From NCBI GenBank assembly GCA_033722375.1, contig JAWVZB010000068.1, positions 1 through 17,919 on the forward strand: 17,919 nucleotides of DNA. The letters run 5' to 3'. Below, in pieces: positions 13,530 to 17,919 of the stretch; within the stretch, counting starts at the first letter, position 1; each line of letters opens with the position of its first letter. Origin of the DNA: JAWVZB01 sp033722375. GTDB lineage: Bacteria > Actinomycetota > Nitriliruptoria > Nitriliruptorales > Nitriliruptoraceae. Below the pieces are notes generated by a model, which was given only the letters and a program-made list of their open reading frames with translations, had not been told where the DNA came from and did no database searches. Both the position numbers and the translations under genes were made by a program.

Positions 13530-14297
13530 CTACAGCAGAGGCCAAGGGTACGGGCGTGGACCCGTGGGACCCGGGAACCACTCGAGCTCCGCAGCAGCGT
13601 CGGCCCGCTCGATCAGCCGCTCGAACTCCACCGCGGAGAGCAGCTCACGAAGCTGTCCAGCGACCGCTCCGGTCTCGCGCAGACGCGCAGCCAGCTCGGC
13701 GACGTCTTCCCGCCAGTGCTCCGGGACCGCCTCCCCCTCGAAGTGCCACGCCACGGTGCGCAGCTTCTCCTCCCGATGGAAGGACACCCCGTGGTCGACC
13801 AGCCGGATGCGACCATCCTCCAGCAGCACGTGTCCCCCCTTGCGGTCGGCGTTGTCGATGACGATGTCGAACAGCACCATCTGACGCAGCTGGGTGCGGA
13901 GCTCCTGGCCGCCCCGCTCGAGGATCCAGAAGTAGTGCCGCTCCGGATCGTGTGGCACGAACCGCTGCACCGCGCCCCGCCCGAGCGGGCCGTCCTCGCG
14001 GACCACCGTCACCGGAACCAGGTCCCAGGCGAGCAGCCGGTCCACCAGCGAAGCCGCGACCTCGCGCCGGTAGAGGGTCCCGGTCGGGAAGTCCCACAGC
14101 GGCGCCTCCCCCGACTGCGGCTTGTAGATGGCCAGGTCCTCCGGCGGGTAGGCCCTCGGGTCGGTCACGCGCTCCCGCCCGGCCGGGAGAGGTCCGAGAT
14201 GACACAGCAGCGTCGTGTTGGATGCGCTCGCGTACTGGCCCACGACCTCGAGCGGGGCGGTGGCGAGCCGCTCGGCCTCACCTCGCGAGGTCACCAT
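13530..14297 (-). CDS. SCO1664-family protein, PI3/PI4-kinase-like fold
   Basis: The 255-residue protein belongs to an actinobacterial family with weak likeness to phosphatidylinositol 3/4-kinases; no activity is established. Kinase-like features are visible. Lys59 in AIYKPQSGEAPLWDFP may be the ATP-binding lysine. GTLYRREVAASLVDRLL fits the helix following it. Residues 144-156 (DIVIDNADRKGGH) resemble a catalytic loop, and VDHGVSFH (Asp168) stands where a DFG-like metal ligand would be. The last residues are rich in Pro. The chosen ATG overlaps the end of the DUF3090 gene by 20 nt and has GGAG about 8 nt upstream; GTG 14294 or a start at 14330 are alternatives. It is the third gene of the phosphatase/DUF3090/SCO1664/recO operon. 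Lipid or protein phosphorylation remains unproven. Confidence 0.85.
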   Translation of the reverse strand: MVTSRGEAERLATAPLEVVGQYASASNTTLLCHLGPLPAGRERVTDPRAYPPEDLAIYKPQSGEAPLWDFPTGTLYRREVAASLVDRLLAWDLVPVTVVREDGPLGRGAVQRFVPHDPERHYFWILERGGQELRTQLRQMVLFDIVIDNADRKGGHVLLEDGRIRLVDHGVSFHREEKLRTVAWHFEGEAVPEHWREDVAELAARLRETGAVAGQLRELLSAVEFERLIERADAAAELEWFPGPTGPRPYPWPLL

Positions 14298-14787
14298 GGC
14301 CGTTCTCCGCAGGGCACACGTGCGCGCCATCCGCTTCCATGGGACGGCCGCACAGCCGGCACCGCGGTCGGCCCTGTGTCAGGACCTCCGCCGCATGAGC
14401 TGCCAGTCGGCGGACCTGGTCGGACAGCGCCCACAGCCGGGCCTCCCACGGGTCACGGCCCTCGTCGGGAACGAACTCTGTCAGCTCGAGGAAGAACCGT
14501 CCCGACTCCGGGTCGGCGCCGACGGCGATGTCCCCGACGCGCCACCGCTCCTCCAGAGGTCGACGAAGCTTCATCGCCGTGCGGTCCCAGTCCGTGGCCG
14601 GCGTGTCCTCGAGCTGGTGGAGGAGCTGCTCGAGCGCCTGGGCCAGGGCGGCGACCTGCTCCTTCTCGATCAGGAAGCTGGCGCGCTGGTCGGTGTCCTC
14701 CGCCTGGACGTAGAAGGTCCGGTTGCCGGGCTCGCCGAGGTAGTCCACCGTCAGGTGGTGCGGGTCGGTCAGTTCGAGCTCGATCAC
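14278..14787 (-). CDS. DUF3090 family protein with C-terminal zinc-binding motif
   Basis: The 169-residue product begins MIELELTDPHHLTVDYLGEPG and continues RTFYVQAEDTDQRASFLIEK, features I associate with DUF3090, a family of unknown function confined mainly to Actinobacteria. Residues 40-60 form a Leu-rich helix. The C-terminus carries CRLCGRPMEADGAHVCP: Cys143, Cys146, His156 and Cys158 make a likely small zinc site. The start GTG at 14787 overlaps the previous stop as GTGA, so translation is coupled, and the gene overlaps the SCO1664-family start by 20 nt. A longer reading of the same frame up to 15621 is rejected because it runs across the phosphatase gene. Confidence 0.85.
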   Translation of the reverse strand: MIELELTDPHHLTVDYLGEPGNRTFYVQAEDTDQRASFLIEKEQVAALAQALEQLLHQLEDTPATDWDRTAMKLRRPLEERWRVGDIAVGADPESGRFFLELTEFVPDEGRDPWEARLWALSDQVRRLAAHAAEVLTQGRPRCRLCGRPMEADGAHVCPAENGHGDLAR

Positions 14788-15401
14788 GCCGGACCTGCCA
14801 GGCCGGCCGGGCTGGCCGTGTTGACGGCGACGACGATAGGCGGGGCACCCTCGCCGAGCACCAGGGTCGTCACGCTCGCCGGACCGACGACCAGGCGCTG
14901 GAACGTGTCGAGTGGCATCCCGAGGTGGAACGCCACGACCGCCTTGATGATGTCCGCGTGGCTGACTGCCACGACCAGCTCGTCGCGGTGCTCTCGAGCG
15001 ATCGCCTCGACCGCGTCGACGGCACGGAGCTGAGCGCCACGGATGCTCTCGCCGCCGGGGAAGGTGACCTGCGACGGGGTGGCCTGGACCACCTTCCACA
15101 GCTTCCGACGGCGGAGCTCCTTCAAGGTGCGGGTGGTCCAGTCGCCGTAGTCCACCTCGCCGATGCCGCGGCGGGTGCGGACGCGCAGGCCGTGCCGGTC
15201 GGCGATGTACTGGGCGGTCTGCTGCGTGCGTTCGAGCGGCGAGGCGTACACCGCCGCCACGTCGAGATCCGACAGCCGGGCGGCCAGGGCCTCCGCCTGT
15301 CCGCGTCCCTCGCCATCGAGGTCGACCCCCGGTGTCCAGCCACCGAGCCGCTCCCCGGTGGTAGCCGTTCGGGCGTGCCGCACGAGCAGGAGCGTGACCA
15401 C
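14784..15401 (-). CDS. Histidine phosphatase family protein (MSMEG_4193-type putative phosphomutase)
   Basis: The 205-residue protein is a branch of the phosphoglycerate mutase/histidine phosphatase superfamily. The phosphorylated histidine is His9 in LLLVRHARTATTGERLGG, ASPLERTQQTA carries a phosphate-binding Arg, and the second catalytic His148 is in VVAVSHADIIKAVVA. The substrate is unknown; similar genes sit beside DUF3090 and SCO1664-family genes throughout Actinobacteria, which is why the name MSMEG_4193-type is used. The start GTG at 15401 has a strong GGAGGT 5 nt upstream. TACGGT at 15429-15434 could be the operon promoter. The stop overlaps the DUF3090 start. Confidence 0.88.
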   Translation of the reverse strand: MVTLLLVRHARTATTGERLGGWTPGVDLDGEGRGQAEALAARLSDLDVAAVYASPLERTQQTAQYIADRHGLRVRTRRGIGEVDYGDWTTRTLKELRRRKLWKVVQATPSQVTFPGGESIRGAQLRAVDAVEAIAREHRDELVVAVSHADIIKAVVAFHLGMPLDTFQRLVVGPASVTTLVLGEGAPPIVVAVNTASPAGLAGPA

Positions 15402-15428
15402 CGAACACCTCCGGACGGGCGGGGCGCC

Positions 15429-15434
15429 ACCGTA
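15429..15434 (-). promoter_or_regulatory. Putative -10 element (TACGGT) of the phosphatase-DUF3090-SCO1664-recO operon
   Basis: The hexamer lies 27 nt before the GTG at 15401, leaving a leader of about 20 nt that includes the GGAGGT ribosome site. The -35 is not recognisable. If it is not used, the operon would be read through from the amidase gene 47 nt upstream. Confidence 0.35.
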
Positions 15435-15448
15435 TCCCGCGACCCCGG

Positions 15449-16300
15449 TCAGGCCTCGAGGGGCTCGTCGCTGCCCGCTGCGATGGCGGCAACCAGCCGC
15501 TCGGCCTCCTCGCCACAGACGTCACGCCGGGCGATGCCACCGGAGGCGAGCTCGGCGATCCGCGCACGGACCTCGGGCAGGCGGGCCTGGAGCGCATCAC
15601 CGGGGCAGGAGGTCCCCGCATGCTCGCGGTGACCCGTCAGCGTGCGGCCGGGAGCGTCGAACGTGACCGCCCCCCACGCGAAGGCACGCGCGACGCCCTC
15701 CAACTGGGGGGCGGTCGGTTGCTGCTCGTCGAAGTGGCCGAGCGCCACGACGAGGAAGTGCCCCGCCGGGTCGTAGTCGGTCGCGGTGTCGCCGGCGGTG
15801 TCGGGGCGCCGCAGCTCGTAGACGTGGCCGTGGCGGTCGACACCGAGGTGGTAGGCGATGTCGGGCCATCCCCGCGACTGGTGGTAGCGCTGGTGCTGGC
15901 GGAGCCGAGCCGGTGCTTCACGGTTGTCGTCGAACATGACCGCCGTGTGATGCAGGGTGAGCTGCACCACCGTGTGCGCGCTCAGCGTGCCTGCGGCCCG
16001 CGCGTCCCAGGCATCGCGGCAGATCACCTCCACCTCCGTCGCAGCCGATGCCGCCTCCTGCTCGCGTTCAGAAGCCTCAGCCGGGACCTCCTCCGAACTC
16101 GGCGACGGGGCCGGCTCGGCAGAGGGGGCCGGCGTCGGGCGTGCGAGCACGGCGGAGGGTGAGGGCGAGTGGCGCGCGCTCCCCCCGGGGGACATCGACG
16201 GGCCCGCATCGACCGCAGCCTCCTCGGTACAGCCGACGGCGGTGGCGAGCAGCGCCCCGAACGCCCCGCGCAGGAAGTGTCGACGGTCGAGTGGTGACAT
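15449..16300 (-). CDS. PGRP-type N-acetylmuramoyl-L-alanine amidase, Tat-exported lipoprotein
   Basis: The 283-residue protein is predicted to cleave the bond between muramic acid and L-alanine in peptidoglycan outside the membrane. Its N-terminus MSPLDRRHFLRGAFGALLAT reads as a twin-arginine signal (Arg6-Arg7, RRxFL) ending in a lipobox AVGC with Cys24. A Pro/Ser/Ala/Glu linker (about 30-88) leads to an amidase_2/PGRP domain (about 92-255): LTLHHTAV (His117), WPDIAYHLGVDRHGHVYELR, and GHREHAGTSCPG. His224 and Cys232 have the 8-residue spacing of T7 lysozyme's zinc ligands. About 40 helical residues follow. The ATG at 16300 is chosen because the signal peptide begins there, although a frame extends to 16432 and GTG 16306 is possible. 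The ribosome site is weak. Confidence 0.85.
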   Translation of the reverse strand: MSPLDRRHFLRGAFGALLATAVGCTEEAAVDAGPSMSPGGSARHSPSPSAVLARPTPAPSAEPAPSPSSEEVPAEASEREQEAASAATEVEVICRDAWDARAAGTLSAHTVVQLTLHHTAVMFDDNREAPARLRQHQRYHQSRGWPDIAYHLGVDRHGHVYELRRPDTAGDTATDYDPAGHFLVVALGHFDEQQPTAPQLEGVARAFAWGAVTFDAPGRTLTGHREHAGTSCPGDALQARLPEVRARIAELASGGIARRDVCGEEAERLVAAIAAGSDEPLEA

Positions 16301-16336
16301 GGCCACAGGGTGCCGACTCGCGGGCGTGCTGGCACG

Positions 16337-16344
16337 GCTAGCCT
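16337..16344. promoter_or_regulatory. Palindrome GGCTAGCC holding the -10 of the MBL gene
   Basis: On the plus strand TAGCCT (16339-16344) fits a -10 element with about 33 nt of leader and an AGAGAGG ribosome site before the GTG at 16384. The same symmetric octamer gives TAGCCG on the minus strand, upstream of the amidase gene, so the two genes may share a compact divergent promoter or operator. Confidence 0.35.
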
Positions 16345-16383
16345 CGACGGTGGCCGACGACCCACGACAGAGAGGCTCCCTCA

Positions 16384-17193
16384 GTGCCCGCGGTGACCGA
16401 CTGGCAAGAAGTCGGCGAAGGTATCTGGACACGGCGCTACAGCCCGTACTCGGTGAACGTCACCGCCATCGATGTCGGCGGCGGTTTCGTGCTGATCGAC
16501 ACACGGGGATCGATGACGCAGGGTCGCGAGCTCGCTGCGGACGTCGGCAGCCTCGCGGCACAACCCGTCCTCGCGGTCGTCAACACCCATGAGCACTTCG
16601 ACCACACCTTCGGCAACGGCGCCTTCGATGTCCCCACCTGGGGCCACACGAGGTGCGCGGAACACCTGTCGAGCTCGGGCGAGCAGCAGCGCGCTGCCGC
16701 CCAGTCCTGGGTGCCGGAGGAAGCGCACGACGAGCTCAACGAGAGCCCGATCGTCCCCCCCGACAACACCTTCGACGACGAGGCCACCCTCGACGTCGGC
16801 GACCGCGAGGTCCGCCTGCTCCACCTCGGTCGAGGCCACACCGACAACGACGTGATCATCGTCGTCGAGGAATCCGACGTCGTCATCGCCGGCGATCTCG
16901 TCGAGGAGGGCGCCCCGCCCGCCTTCGGTGACGCCTACCCCTTCGACTGGCCCCAGACCGTCGAGCGCATGCTCGAACACGTCTCCGGTCCCGTCGTGCC
17001 CGGCCACGGCGAGATCGTCGACGAAGCCTTCGTCCGACGCCAGCAACGCGAGCTGGCCGGGGTCGCGGTCATGGCCAGCAAGCACCTCGAGGAGGGCGCC
17101 CCCCTGTCAGCGATGATCGACGGCGGGCCGTTCCCGGCGGACGTCATGGAGCTCGCCATCGAGCGCGCGAGACTGGAGCAGGCGGGGCGCTGA
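16384..17193 (+). CDS. MBL-fold metallo-hydrolase
   Basis: The 269-residue protein has the full metallo-beta-lactamase-fold metal site: HEHFDH (His69, His71, Asp73, His74), GRGHTDND (His152), AGDLVEEG (Asp171) and VPGHGE (His208). This predicts a two-zinc or iron hydrolase, perhaps of the glyoxalase II/lactonase-like group; the substrate is unknown. No signal peptide is present, so it is cytoplasmic. The GTG start is supported by AGAGAGG about 8 nt before it and by homologues beginning near WQEVGEGIWTRRY. It diverges from the amidase gene and converges with proS, leaving only 3 nt between stops. Confidence 0.88.
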   Translation: MPAVTDWQEVGEGIWTRRYSPYSVNVTAIDVGGGFVLIDTRGSMTQGRELAADVGSLAAQPVLAVVNTHEHFDHTFGNGAFDVPTWGHTRCAEHLSSSGEQQRAAAQSWVPEEAHDELNESPIVPPDNTFDDEATLDVGDREVRLLHLGRGHTDNDVIIVVEESDVVIAGDLVEEGAPPAFGDAYPFDWPQTVERMLEHVSGPVVPGHGEIVDEAFVRRQQRELAGVAVMASKHLEEGAPLSAMIDGGPFPADVMELAIERARLEQAGR

Positions 17194-17196
17194 CGG

Positions 17197-17919
17197 TCAG
17201 TAGGCCTTGGCGAACACGACCCGCTTGCCGTACGCCGAGTCCTCCCCACAGCGAACACACGGCCCGGCGTCGTCGTCCTGATCGATCAGGATCGCGCGGG
17301 GGGTGGCGGTCGTCTCGGCCTTGATCTCGTCCTCGCAGAGCTCGCGGCCGCAGTGGAGTGCCTCGGCGAACCCGAACTCGACCCGTTCCACGAACGCGTC
17401 CCAGTCGTCGACCGCGTCCGTGTTGTCGTCACGGAAGCTCCGGGCCCGGTCCACCAGGGTGTCGTGGTAGGCGTCGAGCGCATCGGGGACCATCCCGACC
17501 AGGTCGTCGAAGCCCACCTTCTCCTTGACGGGGCGGCCCCGGTCGTCGGTCTCGCCGATCCGGCGGGACAGCAGGACGTGGCCGCCCTCGAGGTCCCGGG
17601 GGCCGAGCTCGGCACGGAGCGGCACGCCCTTGAGCTCCCAGTCGTTGAGCTTGAAGCCGGGTGACTCGTCGCGGTCGTCCACCTGGACCCGGACCCCGAC
17701 GGCCTGCAGCTTCGCCGCGAGGTCGTGCGCCTTGTCGATCGCCCGCGCCCCGTCCTCGCCCCGCCCGATCGCGATGATCACGAGCTGGACCGGTGCCAGC
17801 CGCGGCGGCAGCACGAGACCCTGGTCGTCGCCATGACCGAGGATCACGGCCCCGATCATGCGGGTCGACATCCCCCAGGACGTGGTGTGGCAGTGCTGGA
17901 GCTCGTTGTTGTCGTCCTG
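17197..17919 (-). CDS. proS: Prolyl-tRNA synthetase, archaeal/eukaryotic type, C-terminal part, cut by window edge
   Basis: This class II synthetase attaches proline to tRNA-Pro. The 240 visible residues start in the catalytic core: LQHCHTTSWGMSTRMIGAVI, followed by HGDDQGLVLPPRLAPVQLVI (motif 3 region). The anticodon-binding domain comes next (WELKGVPLRAELGPRDLEGG). The end is a zinc-type extension with CGRELC and CVRC cysteine pairs and a terminal Tyr (FAKAY). The zinc extension and the final Tyr mark the type found in archaea, eukaryotes and some bacteria, rather than the E. coli type with an inserted editing domain. The N-terminal part lies beyond base 17919. Confidence 0.95.
   Translation of the reverse strand, partial: QDDNNELQHCHTTSWGMSTRMIGAVILGHGDDQGLVLPPRLAPVQLVIIAIGRGEDGARAIDKAHDLAAKLQAVGVRVQVDDRDESPGFKLNDWELKGVPLRAELGPRDLEGGHVLLSRRIGETDDRGRPVKEKVGFDDLVGMVPDALDAYHDTLVDRARSFRDDNTDAVDDWDAFVERVEFGFAEALHCGRELCEDEIKAETTATPRAILIDQDDDAGPCVRCGEDSAYGKRVVFAKAY

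Noticed and set aside
14278..15621. DUF3090 as a 447-residue fusion protein
   Set aside because: The extra N-terminal part is an out-of-frame reading of the phosphatase gene. The GTGA overlap at 14784-14787 gives a natural start and a family-sized product.
13716..15632. A 638-codon plus-strand open frame
   Set aside because: It runs antisense through the SCO1664-family, DUF3090 and phosphatase genes, all with clear motifs. Its own translation is low-complexity Arg/Pro/Ala text typical of GC-rich shadow frames.
1..17919. tRNA/rRNA genes, CRISPR arrays, insertion sequences, prophage or defence genes
   Set aside because: No cloverleaf-like segments, regularly spaced direct repeats, transposase or phage motifs, or terminal inverted repeats were seen on either strand. 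Composition is even throughout.

Overview
The window is uniformly very GC-rich, densely coded DNA with no mobile elements. It looks like a chromosomal segment of a member of the Actinomycetota. Evidence for this includes the phosphomutase-like / DUF3090 / SCO1664-family trio typical of that phylum, the closeness of glyS, recO and uppS, frequent GTG starts, and TAnnnT -10 elements with many apparently leaderless genes. The archaeal/eukaryotic-type ProRS would suit a deep-branching class such as Nitriliruptoria or Acidimicrobiia, but that placement is inference. Both ends cut through class II aminoacyl-tRNA synthetase genes: glyS (N-terminal part, minus strand) at the left and proS (C-terminal part, minus strand) at the right.

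Layout: (1) 1-1613, glyS diverging from a TesB-like acyl-CoA thioesterase gene. (2) 1629-4944, a minus-strand operon of circularly permuted ATP-grasp, alpha-E protein and transglutaminase-like protein, a conserved but functionally unresolved peptide-ligase/peptidase-type module. (3) 5005-9323, a plus-strand operon: deoC, an active-site-complete aldehyde dehydrogenase, a truncated aldehyde dehydrogenase homologue without catalytic residues, and a diadenylate-cyclase-like protein with an altered RHR motif. (4) 9368-9952, a Nudix hydrolase resembling CoA pyrophosphatases, closed by a perfect 12-bp hairpin. (5) 10016-10528, a small exported acidic protein with a Pro/His repeat tail. (6) 10680-12776, uppS diverging from a zinc-ribbon/transmembrane/PQQ-propeller protein. 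(7) 12787-15401, a compact minus-strand operon: histidine-phosphatase-like protein, DUF3090, SCO1664-family PI-kinase-like protein, and recO. (8) 15449-16300, a Tat-exported lipoprotein peptidoglycan amidase. (9) 16384-17193, an MBL-fold hydrolase. (10) proS.

How the genes work together: DeoC releases acetaldehyde from deoxyribose-5-phosphate and the adjoining ALDH could oxidise it. The dead ALDH half is coupled to the active gene by an ATGA overlap and may be a structural partner, like the two halves of ALDH16. The DAC-like protein at the end of that operon raises a possible nucleotide-sensing link. UppS and the amidase belong to cell-envelope metabolism; RecO belongs to recombinational repair.

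The most interesting items are the deoC-ALDH-pseudoALDH-DAC operon, the ATP-grasp/alpha-E/transglutaminase module, the phosphatase/DUF3090/PI-kinase-like operon with recO, and a recurrent -10 hexamer placed exactly 7 nt before four start codons. None is proven to be a new system from sequence alone. No stretch longer than about 160 bases lacks a gene.
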